NCBI RefSeq assembly: GCF_000003855.2
Contig: NW_003101676.1
Span: forward strand, 2,676,796-2,740,795
Source of the DNA: Blastomyces gilchristii SLH14081
Taxonomy: Eukaryota; Ascomycota; Eurotiomycetes; Onygenales; Ajellomycetaceae
Direction: 5' to 3'
Length of the DNA: 64,000 bases
In this document: positions 48,874-61,702 of the stretch, one piece after another
How the letters are laid out: each line of letters opens with the position of its first letter
Numbering within the stretch: the stretch's first letter is position 1
Translations under genes and position numbers: made by a program
Notes under the pieces: generated by a model
Database searches by the model: none
What the model saw: the letters and a program-made list of their open reading frames with translations, nothing else
Told to the model about the DNA's origin: nothing

Positions 48874-50843
48874 CTAGCAACCAGATTGGCCATTCGACTG
48901 AATCGTCTGCATCTGTTCCAACTGCTGCTGCTCCTGCTTCGACTTACTTCCCATCGTGCTCGTATCATAACCATGCTTTTCCAGGTATTGACGGAAGCGC
49001 ACGTCTTCAATCGTGATCGTATCCTACGCGTATTCCAACATTAAAACCAGTTAATCACACAATGCCAACAGACACTAAAGCAAAAATACATGAAATACCC
49101 ACCTGCCCAATATTCGGGAGCAAGAACAGCGCTATAAACGCAGACACCACACACATCGAGCTCGCGACGAAGAACGGGTCCTGGCCCGCGCGCACGGGAT
49201 TCGGCGCCCGGGCCTGGATAATCGGGAACACGTACGTGCCCACGAAGGCGCCGACTTTGCCTATCGCGGCCGCGATGCCGTAGTATTGGCCGCGCACGGC
49301 CGTGGCGCTGGTTTTAGAGGCGATGAGACCGATGTTATCTCCCGGTCCGAGCTCGCCGAGGGAGAGGAAGATGCTGTTATTTTTGCATTGTTATACAACG
49401 TTTGTCATAAATCGTGAAAAAGGGAATGATGAGAGAAATATAAAATAACATACCCATAAACAACTACAAAGGCCCCGACGTTTTTCGCTGTCGCGAGATA
49501 TTGGTAGCAGCCGGCCATGATGAAGCCGACGACACCCTGCAGAAAGACGCCGAGGGCAAGTGTATTACGGGGCCCGACCCAGTCGGAGACGAACGCGCCG
49601 AGAAACGCACCGGGAATGTAGAAGAGGTTGAGAACGGTGTTCCAGCCGAAGGACTGCCAGAGAGGCGCGGAATCGGAGAGAACAATCTTGAGCCAGGCAG
49701 CTGAGTAGATGCCGAAGGCGTAGATGGAGAAGTCATAGATGAACCATATTAGAGAAACGATGGACTAATTTTTGTATCTGTGGTTAATATCACGCTCTTT
49801 GTTCCAAGTATATAGATAGATATTCAATCCTTACCAGCCGCATCCAGTAAAATCTGTAAATCTCTTGGGTTAGCAAAACTGGGATACAAACAAAAACAGA
49901 AGAGGTAAGGAGAAGAGACATACTTAACAATGAGCCAAACCGGATACTTATGCATCCTCTCCCGATTGAACTCCTCAGGCTCCTGAAACTTCAGACGCAA
50001 ATACAGCAAACTCAGAGGTGGAATAACCCCAATCCCCAACATCACCCTCCAGGCCGCTCTCAGATGGCTCTCCGTAAAAATCAACACGACAACCATGGGC
50101 ACAAACGCTGCAAGAACGAACCCAAGATCAATCTGCACATTAGTAAACAGCACAAACCACCTGTTCCGATGGCCCTCCCTCAGTCCACCTGTGCTCTCGG
50201 CTGCCGCAACGCTTCCGGCGGGATACTCACCACCAATACCCACACCAAGGAAGAAGCGATAGATAGTCAGCGCAGTAAAGAGCCCGGATGGTCTGCCGTT
50301 GGCACCATAGGAGCCGGCAGAGAGCGCTGCGAACACGATGAGGATAACGGTAGACGCCATCAGGGACCATTTGCGGGAGTAGTGATCGCTGACGTAGCCA
50401 AACAGGAGCTGACCTACGACGGTGCCAGCGAAGGCAATGGAGGGAACATTTTTGACGGCGGGGGAGTTGACGTAGGCAATTGGGTAGAGGGTGCGGAGGA
50501 TGGTGTTGACTGAGCCGATGATCTGAATTTGTTGTTTTTTTTTTTTTATAGGTTAGCGAAATGAAATACCAAGCTCCACCAGTATTCAGTCGTGGGTTGG
50601 AGCGTTTTGTGAAATGCAGTGAAGAAAATGGGTAGGATCACATCATTGGCATACATTATTCAGATAGCCGTCAGAAAAAAGACCTGCGCCACAGGCTATG
50701 ACCGGCCACACACGCTCCCAGCGGCTCTTTGGGGTCTCCTGCTCAAGGTCACTTCGGATGGTCGGGATGACAGTTCCATGAGATTTATCTTCAGCTGAGG
50801 AGACAGCAGCGGTGTTTTCTACGACAGAGGAATAGCCCGACAT
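48874..50843 (-). CDS. MFS glycerophosphodiester/phosphate permease (GIT1 type)
   Basis: Exons in order 50843-50655, 50522-49924, 49853-49835 (only 19 nt), 49764-49454, 49373-49103 and 49023-48874 encode 512 residues, about the size of yeast Git1. Seen: an MFS loop motif GYVSDHYSRKW (about 104-114), GVGIGGEYPAG (about 156-166), an EPEEFNRERM loop, the segment WFIYDFSIYAFGIYSAAW after the microexon, and a hydrophilic Gln-rich tail. GIGGEYPAG with SVAAAEST is typical of the Git1 branch rather than Pho84 (GIGGDYP). Role by family: proton-coupled uptake of glycerophosphoinositol or related phosphodiesters at the plasma membrane. The substrate is inferred. The Fot1-type transposon starts 84 bp past the stop. 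Confidence 0.88.
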
Positions 50844-51203
50844 AGTTAAAGGTTGGCTGTGATGCTTGTACGTGCTGGAGGGGGGTGATCAGGACAAGAA
50901 AAGATGCCCGCAGTGTATCTTTTCAGTAGCTGTTGTATATTTTCTGTATCCCTTTTGAACAGTAGAAGATAAACAAGAACGGTCCAACTGGAAGCGCCGC
51001 CTGGATAGGTGGGACTGTGTGGTAGGTGCAGGAAGCAGAGGAAGTGGAGGAAGCGAAAGAGGGAGAGACGAAGAAAGGTATCAAAAAGGACATGTCCAAT
51101 GTATGAACCTTAAAACCCCCTTCAACTCCGACTCTATCTCAAAATAAGTAAGTGCAAAAAGGGAGATGAATGGTTCCGAAAGTATCGTTCAATGATAAGC
51201 GCT

Positions 51204-51217
51204 CTCCGCAGGCGGAG
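51204..51217. promoter_or_regulatory. Inverted CTCCGC-AG-GCGGAG (CCG-N4-CGG)
   Basis: Inverted repeat of the type bound by Zn2Cys6 dimers, about 360 bp upstream of the permease start. Inference from motif only. Confidence 0.35.
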
Positions 51218-51945
51218 GGTTCGGGTCAACGAATAACCAACTATAAAAAATAATGAAAAGTAACAAAATAAAAGTGGGGAATACCCCGACAAGCTTTGAC
51301 TAGCGAAAAGCTTAGCTAAACCCTATTCTGCAGGCGGGCGAACGACATTGCGAGTCCTGGAGGGTGACTCCATATCAAATCACGATTGGCTCAGATATCC
51401 GCGAATGTTAATATAGCAGTATCTTGCATGCGATCTCACACCTTGAACCAATCAGATCTCTTTTATCATCATGTCAAGGTTTGTCGAAGGTTGTTGCATT
51501 TGAGTGTATTCGCAGCTGATTCTGTATACACACCTGCTACTGCTTCAGCGGACAAAAATGAAAAGCCATAAGCCATCAAAGGTTTTCGAAGGCCGGAGGT
51601 CCCCGATTCCTCAGTTGCGTGCCTTTGAAAATATTCTTCAAGGCAAACCTGGGGTGCGGTGGAAATTGGGCCCGGACTAGAAGCGTGAGTCATATACCTG
51701 AAGGACGTCAATTTTGCCATATGGCGCACTAGCAGCTAGAAAGGCGAGAGAGAGAAGAAAAAGAAAATAGAAAAAGAATAATGATATAATACAGGACGTC
51801 AGAGACATGGAAAAGATAACAAAAGAATTTTCTATGATTTGAAGATAAATGAATAAAAAAATAATAAACATATTTCAAGAGGGGGAAAGAAAGATCCAAA
51901 AGCTACGAGATAGGGTACTATCATCATATCGTGTAGAACAACACA

Positions 51946-51946
<1 letters not shown>

Positions 51947-51986
<40 letters not shown>
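51947..51986. repeat. 40-nt A tract
   Basis: Uninterrupted run of A (T on the sense strand of the neighbouring minus-strand gene), so it is not that gene's poly(A) tail. No target duplication was seen around it. Confidence 0.9.
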
Positions 51987-51987
<1 letters not shown>

Positions 51988-52180
51988 AAGGAAATAAAAA
52001 AAGGAAATAAATAAATAAGCTGTATGCAGAATGTGAGGGGATTGAATTAAATAGATAGGATAAATAATTGAGGAGAGATATCCTTCTATCAAATGCTAAG
52101 CCCCCAAGCAAGGTACAGTCTTAAAAACCAAAAACATAATAATATAAATAATCAATAAATCAAAAAATAGCTATATGCAA

Positions 52181-53738
<1,558 letters not shown>

Positions 53739-54957
53739 ATTGCGACGTGAGAGGGAGAGAGATGTTGATGGTGACAGAGATGGCGGAGGACAGTATGTGG
53801 AGGAGCGGGGAGAGTCTGGAATATCAACGAGACATGAAAGAGATGATGAGCCAAGGTTCCGCCAAGTGTATCGGGATTGTAGGATGCAACTAGACAGGGA
53901 AGCAAGACCAGGATCGGATCAACCCGTAGATGGAAGTTGAACCAATAGCACTCTCGCTTCCATTGATGTTTTTTCTTTCTTTTTTCTCTTCTTTCTCATA
54001 TTCCCACAATTAATAGCAGGTGGTGGTGGAGTGCAGGGAGGGGTTGCGGGGCGTATACTCTCGGAATGGGCATATCGGGGACAGATATGGGCAGACAGAA
54101 AAAAAGTTCCCATACCTGACAGAAAGCCGAGCAGCCGGGATCTCGGCCGGGAAATTGTAGCGCGATATCGCACAACACGGAGGCCACCGATGGGAGAAGA
54201 GGGATGAAGGGGCATCGAAGAGGATGAGAGCGAGGACGTAATAGATATGCGCCGACACGCCATGGTGCCTTGTGTCCCTGATCCCAAACGCGGATATTTA
54301 AATGTGCCAGCCTGGGTTTTTTTTGGGTGACAGGAGCCTTCTTAACGGCGGTAGATCACGTGTCATAATCATGTGATGTTGGCAGAATCCAATACCCGCT
54401 AGGCGGTGAGTCACCCAGGCACCAGTCATATCACCGATGTCCGGCAGAAGAGTTTGGGTGGAATATCACCAAGTACACCGCTCATTCCTCTGCCAACGTA
54501 ACAATGCATCATACTCCCTATAGCTTCCGGTGTTGAAAAGACACTGGTCCCGGGTATCATCTAGACAAGTCGATTTGTCACAGCACCACCATTGGGCCGC
54601 AGAGGAAAGGAAGAACGAATAAAAAAAAGTTGACGGGATCGAAGCAGGTACAAACTACCATTGACATCTCGATGTAATTTTCGCATATCATATCATCGTC
54701 GAGTTAAAAAGAACATCCTGTACTTACCGTTTCGACGATAACAGCCATCGAATAGCGCTCCTTCACATTTCATAAATCAGTAACTGCATCGATAGAAACG
54801 ACCCCTGCAACGCAAGAAAATCTATGCTATATGAGTTTAATTGGAAATTAAAAATCATCTATCTCATCCATCCGTCTACGGTATTCCCGCCAATCCCTAC
54901 CTACCATTCATCATACATCAAAACCCATCCATACCCTACTATTCCTAGCCCAGCATA
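53739..54957. other. ALT1 promoter and RPN7 3' flank
   Basis: Holds the ALT1 upstream region: a CT-rich stretch (sense strand) near 53940-54060, a GATATTTAAAT TATA-like sequence near 54293, and CACGTG at 54357-54362 with CATGTG at 54374-54379. No gene seen. The minus-strand ORFs at 53919-54287 overlap in three frames and look like leader sequence. Confidence 0.5.
54357..54362. promoter_or_regulatory. E-box CACGTG upstream of ALT1
   Basis: Perfect palindrome about 620 bp before the ALT1 ATG, with a CATGTG 11 bases further on. Inferred bHLH site. Confidence 0.3.
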
Positions 54958-56642
54958 TCAACCCCGTTCGCTCCCCCGCATCCTCACCGCCTGCCCGTAT
55001 TTCTGCAGCTTTGTAATCAATGCATCTCCTTGCTTCACTACATCGGCATACTGCTTATTCTTGTCGTCGGGCCGGTTGGTCTCAATGATGTTGTTGACAC
55101 GGTCGATCGTGCATGCTATCCGGTCGCCGGCGATGAATTTGGCAAGATCCCTGTTTGAAACGAACGATGGTTAGCCTTGTAGACACACACACACACACAC
55201 ACCCAAGCTCCTCGAGTTATTATTGTTAAATGAGCGGGGGAAGGAGAGACGATCGATACGTACCTATCAAGGAAATCAACAGTGACGCCAAAATCGTTGG
55301 CCATGCTACTAAGTCCGACAACACGATAACTCTGCAGTAGTTGCTGATATCCGCGTAACCGCATCTCGCGCACAAACCACGCGCGGTGCTCATAGAGATA
55401 ACGGTCCTGGCTCAGAAAATTATCCTCAACGGCCGCCAGTGCCAGGAAGAACGAACGATAAATGCCATTGTACAAACTGCTGACGAGGTTGGAGAGCGGA
55501 GAGAAGTCCATTGGTGCCTCTTCTTCCGGGGCAAATCCACTTTCAGCGCCCAGGGTGGTAAGATTTACAACGGTTGATGCGACACCTGGGGTTGTGGTCG
55601 TAGCAGCATCCTTCATTTCTTCATCTCCAGCTCCAGGTCCTGACGAAATGGCGCCACTCAAGGCGGATAGCCTGTCTTCTCCTTCACCGAGAATGGCCTT
55701 GATTTCAGGCGCATCGACGACTTTTGCTTTAAAGTCGAGGCGCTTCAAGGCAAGGGAGCCAGCGAGGACAGAGTAGACAACAAGGGACGAGTAGCTGCAT
55801 AATTCGTAGCTGGTGAATGTGGACAAGCTGTCGAGAAGAAGAGGTGCGGCCAGGTTATAAGAGCGGACTGTAAGGAGGTGAAGTCCCTTGTAGGCCTTTA
55901 GGCGATTTCTTCGATCCCAGTCCCCGCCACTCTCGACCAACGCACTTGCTCTCTCCACCTGCTTTTTGACAAACGCCTTATCACCAAAAAACAGTCCGAT
56001 CCGAATAATTGCCAGAATCAAGTCGATCTTCGTGCCTAGAATTCCGGTTTTCTCTAACACTGCTTCGTAAGCAGCAACTGCCTTGTCCTATATGCGTTGA
56101 AGATTACTGTTAGAACAAAAATTAAAATGGAAATGAACAATAAAACCTGAAGAGAAGGAAAATAAATAAAATCTTACCCTATCGCCAACCCGGGCCCAGA
56201 ACTCCGCTCGTTTGCCTCGAGCAGCTTGAACCTCAGTATCACCCGCAGCCTCAGCAGCATCGTCTTCCTCCTTTTGCAAAGCATCCAGCTCCTTCTTATT
56301 CTCATCTACCAACGAATCGTACAGCTTCTCGTCCCACGGCAGGGTAAGATTCTGCGACACTTTCCTGCCAGACAGGAGATTCGACGCGACTACGCCGCCT
56401 TTACTGCCTGCGGGGATTGTGTGCTGGGAGGTGGTGCCTTCGCCCGTAGTGTTCAGGATGCCGTCGACTGGGTGGGCCAGATGCCGGTATAGAGGGGCCA
56501 TATGATGTTGTGAAATGGCAGATTGCAGCCTCTTCAGCGAGGCCTGTTGGTGTGTTTGGGAACATGCCGGGTTGGAGAGGTTAAAGATGTCTTGGGCGAG
56601 GGAGAGGTTGGGGTATTTGGCGTATTGTGGATCGGAACCCAT
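54958..56642 (-). CDS. RPN7: 26S proteasome lid subunit Rpn7 (PSMD6)
   Basis: Exons 56642-56178, 56087-55264 and 55150-54958 (introns 90 and 113 bp) encode 493 residues. N-terminal MGSDPQYAKYPNLSLAQ is followed by helical TPR-like repeats and an acidic KEEDDAAEAAGD linker. Then come the Rpn7 domain (DLILAIIRIGLFFGDKAFV) and a C-terminal PCI domain with YEHRAWFVREMRLRGYQQLL and GVTVDFLDRDLAKFIAGDRI. A Gly/Asp/Thr-rich insert near DEEMKDAATTTTPG is longer than in yeast. The last intron holds a (CA)n run (55183-55202). Role: scaffold subunit of the proteasome regulatory lid in nucleus and cytoplasm. Confidence 0.95.
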
Positions 56643-56862
56643 GGCTGCTGGTGAAATGGAAGAGGAGAGAGAACGGGGGAGGTGAGAAAATAGTAAAAGA
56701 AGGATGTCGGTGCGAAAGATCTATAGTTATAGAGAGGGTGGATGTTGATATCCAAGTATGTTGTCAGTCGCGATGGTTGCTGGGTGAGCTGGAGTTTCTG
56801 ATGTTCCGGCTCCGATATGGCTGGCCTGGAATAGGCCTAGCGTTGTCAGCCGGCTAGTTAAC

Positions 56863-56888
56863 GGGAGGAGGTTGATCAACCTCCTCCC
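56863..56888. repeat. 26-bp perfect palindrome upstream of RPN7
   Basis: Half GGGAGGAGGTTGA followed directly by its exact reverse complement, about 220 bp upstream of the RPN7 ATG. It could bind a dimeric factor or extrude as a cruciform. No known motif is assigned. Confidence 0.9.
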
Positions 56889-58974
56889 ATCTAAACCTCG
56901 CTCACTACCTTTCAAAGGATCTTGAACTTCTAATAGTCCTAGGATATTACAATCAGACGGTTACCTATTGGGACTCAGCTGGGCCCAGCATATCGACCGT
57001 GCTCTGTTTTTGACGTTTACTTTAGATGAAACAATATTGTCAATCATAACTTGCCCGCTAGTCCCTTCTATCATCTTATATCATGATACTAATGTTTGAT
57101 TAACTTACGTAGCCAATTATTAGAGCTCAACATGCCGACTCGGGTTTTCCCACACTACCCAAGGCTTAGGCCCATAGAGCTGACCTACTTCATGTTCCAC
57201 GCTGCCAAATGAACGGTGTTCCCAATATCCGTTGTCTACCACAGTCTTGAACATCCGTTTCTTCAATAGTTTATATAAATTGCTATTCTTCGACAGGATC
57301 CTGGGACTTCCGCCAAAGAGAATTCTAGTAACAGCCTCGACGAGTTTCAGGACCTTGCGGGAACCTAGGGCCTAGCTTGATATCTTTCATGGGGATTGAG
57401 AAGACAAGCAATTCCCAATTTCCAATTGATTGCTGCGGAGTTGAATGAACCGCGAGCTGCATCAAAGGGGCTCTTACGAACATGGTTACTTGCGTTCGTT
57501 GAAACAAACATGCAGAAATGGATGGATGCGCCTCACATGCATTAGGTATGTGCCAAGCGAAAAATGCGAGGCGGAATGGCAGAATGTTGCGAGAGAACTT
57601 CAGGTCAGCGCCATCTCAAAAAGGGAGAGCAAAGTCCCAAAACCGAGAACCTGAGTCTGCCAGGGAGCAGTATGCTCCTCAGACCAGCTGCTGTCATCGA
57701 GTTTCTTTGATTCACCATAGAGCAACAACCACTGACCTGTCTTCATAACAGAAATAAGACCAGCTGTGATGTGCCTACGAAATGAATCAATGGGTCATGC
57801 CAGCAACAGTGAATTGACTCGTGAATTGGTCAATTAGACTGCTCGTTTTCCTCGCGATGCCACCCACCCTGCGGTAAAAGATGGCCGTCATTGAAATGTT
57901 CAACAGTCAGCAGTCAACGGCATCGCTGGGGAAGCTTGTAGCACATTTTTATCGTTGCATTGCAACGAAGCTCAGGCAGCGCAGGATAGATCGCCTACAA
58001 TGGAAAGCAAGACAGAAAAAAAAGGACAGAAAAAAAGGTTCCCATTCGTCTCAGGTAAGGTTGCTGTCCACCCCAAGACTACCATATCTTGTCTGTTGCA
58101 ACCGTCGTCATCCTAATCATCGCAAGAAAGAGCTTTCATGTCATTCCCTTGAAAATGCGCCTTTATACAGCCGACGAACCACATGGTCCGTTCTTGGTCA
58201 GTGATATCTATCCTTTGCTTTCGCGAACATTTCCCGCGATGTTGTTTGTGTTGATAGTTCGCACGATAATGATGGCAACAAGCTGCCATGAACGTCAGGC
58301 GAAAACTCCCTGTGGCGCATCGCCGTCGCTGGTATCGCTGGTGTGCCACGGCAGTGGCTTCCACGGGCTTTATATGGGCCTGCTTCCGCAAGGCACCCTC
58401 AAAGCGGGGGGAAGATGGGGGGATGGCCCGGATGGGAGACCTGTGGGTGCCTTTTATTGAAGGTGAAGAGCATATTGATCAATGGTCAAATGGAAATATA
58501 TATACGTGCCGGATACATACGTATACATATATAAATATATTTGTTGCTATTTATTTTATTTTATTTTATTTTTTAAAGAACACAATCAAGCCATTTCAAT
58601 AAAGGGTAAATTGGCATATTCAGTAAATATTTCGATATGGTCCCTTTCCGACCTATCACCCATTTCTATGGCGTTGGATATGCACACCAGCGCGAAGAGG
58701 GGGTTGGGTGTCAGCTCTCCTGATCAATGATCATCATTCCAAAACTATCCCAATTTACGAGGGAGGAAAATTAAAATCAACATCAAATTAAATCAAAATC
58801 AGTAGAAGAAAAAGAAAAACAAAAACAAAAAACTGAGTCATAATACGTAAAGGGCAATATTTTCCGGAGAGACACTTCAACAATGACTGGTGACGTGACA
58901 TATCACCCATCCCATCCCCCCACTTATCCACTCTTTCGACTGCTGACATCACAGCACCTCGCTACTTAGCTACT

Positions 58975-59031
58975 TCTGTTTTCATTTCTGTTTTCATTTC
59001 TGTTTTCGCAAAGAAGAAGAAGAAGAAGAAG
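58975..59031. repeat. 12-bp tandem repeat followed by GAA microsatellite
   Basis: TCTGTTTTCATT occurs at 58975-58986 and 58987-58998 with a partial third copy to 59007, then (GAA)n to about 59031. Confidence 0.9.
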
Positions 59032-60169
59032 GCCGCCACTCACCCCCAAGCTCGGGACAGAATACGGGAACCAACGGCTGGGGGGATATCCTTGGCTGAA
59101 AAAGAATTTGAAGACGATCGATCGATCATTGTTAATGGGGATTGGGATTGTCAATTGATGACTGGACTGCGACGTTGCAGGTGACTGACTGACTTGACTA
59201 ACTACTGGGCTTGCTCAGCGGGCTGGACTGGACTGGCCTTGGGCTGGCTGGGTTTTGGATCAGACTGAACTGGGCTAAATAATAAATAAATAACTCAAGC
59301 CGGCTGAACACCTTGAAGCCGCTAGAGGCTGGGCGGGAGGCCAGACAGTGGAAAACCCGGGGAAAACCCGGGGAATAAAATAAAAAAAAAAGAAGGGCGG
59401 GAGAACGAAAAAAGAAAACATGGAACCTTGGAAAACTCGCCGGGTAACGTGACATGATGAAAAGCCAGAACTATTCATAGCTTATAGCTACAGAGTAGTT
59501 ACATTTTGTTTCGTTAAGTTAGTTATTAGTTGTAACCGAGAACAACAAGAGAATAGGAATGCTCTGGCTGATGAAATGCCTGAAAGAAAGACGCCAAAAG
59601 CTCTCCCGAAGATTCTTGTCAAACAATAACATTTCTAAACTACTGTTGTTGGCCAGCAACCTTGGAATTACTATGACACTCCGAATAAAACCAGGTAAAG
59701 ACCAAGTAAAGTATATATGCGTCCATTTTTTAATGGATATCAGGCAAGTTTGAAACCTAGAAATGCAACGAATTGTTCTGATGTGGCGAATATCGTAGGG
59801 CCCCTTTCTCTTATAGCCTTCCCTTCCCCCCTTCAAAGTCTCCCGAGGGCCAAGCAAGGCTGTGGCGCAAAACCTTCAGTGGGCCGCGGATTGCCGCGCG
59901 GAGAGTGAGTGGAAACGAACAAATCCCCATGTGATATAGAGCATGGGGAAAAGAAGAAAAAGTAAGGAAAAGAAAACGAAAAAGTTCCTGGCTGAGACAA
60001 GGATGAGACTGTAGTACTACTGATGGAAACAGATTACCATAGAATTTACAAAGAAATGCGGTATTTATTTAATAGGGAGTCTGATCTTCAATGTTCGGAT
60101 ATAGCTGGTGGTTGTAAGTAACCAAGAGACATTGATACAGATGCTTAGAAGCGGCTTATAGAGTAATAA

Positions 60170-60189
60170 GTATACATGTACATGTATAC
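60170..60189. repeat. 20-bp perfect palindrome
   Basis: GTATACATGTACATGTATAC, its own reverse complement, about 1.5 kb upstream of PCK1. More ACATGT units lie at 60194 and 60675-60705. Confidence 0.9.
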
Positions 60190-61702
60190 AAAACATGTAC
60201 CTAGCGACCGTCGGAATCGATGAGGAATAATATTAAATAATAGCGAACAGGGAATCACCAGGATAGGGGGATTTTGAACACTGCCACGCCTCCCCCCCTT
60301 CCCTCCCTCCTCCCCAAGGACAAGGAAGATGTAATCTTCTTGGGAGATATCTGGATTGAGGGGCACATTCTTCTACATTATTATTAATATCAACTATTAT
60401 TGCTTTGTTACCAGTCCAGACGGCAGCACACGAACAAGAGAACCTACCCCCCTTAACATAGGAAGGATCTATGGATGTACTGTACTCCGTACTCGGTTCA
60501 GTTCCATGTCGTCATTCCACGGCGTATTGTTATGCCCAGGCCATCGCATCGGGAGAACTCGGGACCATTCAGCCGCCGTGCACGGGGATTTCATTTGGGC
60601 CCGGTTCCGGGTTGCTGGCTCTCTTTTTTGGCTTTCTGGCGCACGGAGCAAAGGGGGAGAGAGAGCTGAGTCCATGTACAAGTACATGTACATGTACATT
60701 TACATACAATAGTAATACATGTAACACTCGTAAGTTAAAGGTGAACGTTACTGACTATATAGTTATAACTCACTCTGTAACTACGGAGTACTCTTGTATT
60801 ATGATTGTAACTTATTGTATTATTCTACTACAACCTCCTCGCGGGGACTCACCCACCCGGTATTTCCCGGGCGTGGTGGAGCTCAGGCAAGAACAGGACA
60901 CAACAACGACTCCAACCAAGAACAAAAAAAAAAAAAAAGAGTTTGCCATCGAGAAGATTGTTGGATTGTGCTGCTGCTTGGTCGGTCTGCTATGCGCCAC
61001 ACTCTACGCAGCGGGTGCTGCTGCTGCTGCTATGTCTCTCGTCTTTCTCTTTCTGTTTCTACCGGCCTCCGCTGCCCAGTTCCGCTGTCGTCTGCCAATA
61101 ATAATAACAATCGCCAGCTCCTAACCCTGAACAGTCCCGCTAGTGGTCGCTATAATTACTCCTGTTACTCCTCTTGCTGCTACTACTACGCTGCGTACTA
61201 CTACAACTACTACTACTCCTGCTACCCGACTGCTACGCGTAGTAATAACAGTGCTAAGACCCTCTCGCCCATCCCGGACCCACGGGCACCGTCGTCAAAT
61301 AAACCTCGTAGCATTAATATTACCACTGCGTGTTTTCGCCGATTTACGTTTGCTTTCCCGTTCTTCGCCGCCCGCATGGCTTCCGGTTCCGCTTCGGGCG
61401 CAGACGCTACTGGCTCTACTCCCCTATCCACGGCTACTCGTGCTGCCATTCATATACCCCCGGATGCCCCCCCTTCGTCGGCTCCCACTCTACCATCATC
61501 TTCAACTTCTTCAACTTCAGCTCCAGCTTCTCGCCCCCTTATCCAACCCTTTTCTTCTGCTACTACTACTACTACTACTACTACCTCCGTCCCTCCCAAT
61601 CTCGCTCCCTTCTCCGACTTCTCCGACTTTGCCAGGCAGCTACAGGCGAAGCAACAGCATTCCAACTACCACTCCACCTCCCTGTCCACCTCTCTTAAAA
61701 AC

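Larger units (their letters stand above)
50844..52180. other. Permease promoter and aminotransferase 3' flank
   Basis: No gene. 50844-51300 is the upstream region of the minus-strand permease and contains the CCG-N4-CGG site. 51700-52170 is A-rich 3' flank of the aminotransferase with a 40-nt A run. The short ORFs overlap each other on both strands and have no motifs. Confidence 0.5.
56643..61702. other. Long intergenic region and PCK1 promoter/leader
   Basis: About 5 kb with no gene I can support. The ORFs of 60-120 codons overlap in several frames and lack motifs. Structure seen: a 26-bp palindrome (56863-56888), TTTTA repeats (about 58549-58572), a 12-bp tandem repeat and GAA run (58975-59031), two 11-bp GGAAAACCCGG units holding CreA-like CCGGGG (59357-59362, 59368-59373), a 20-bp palindrome (60170-60189), ACATGT repeats (about 60675-60705), and a CT- and CTA-rich probable PCK1 leader (about 61000-61700). 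Confidence 0.5.

Noticed and set aside
51187..51234. tRNA-like hairpin with GGTTCGGGTC
   Set aside because: Only about 48 nt, no D-arm or anticodon arm; better seen as an inverted CCG-N4-CGG site.
57445..58730. Cluster of plus- and minus-strand ORFs of 60-123 codons
   Set aside because: They overlap in different frames, lack motifs and consistent introns, and change composition across their length.
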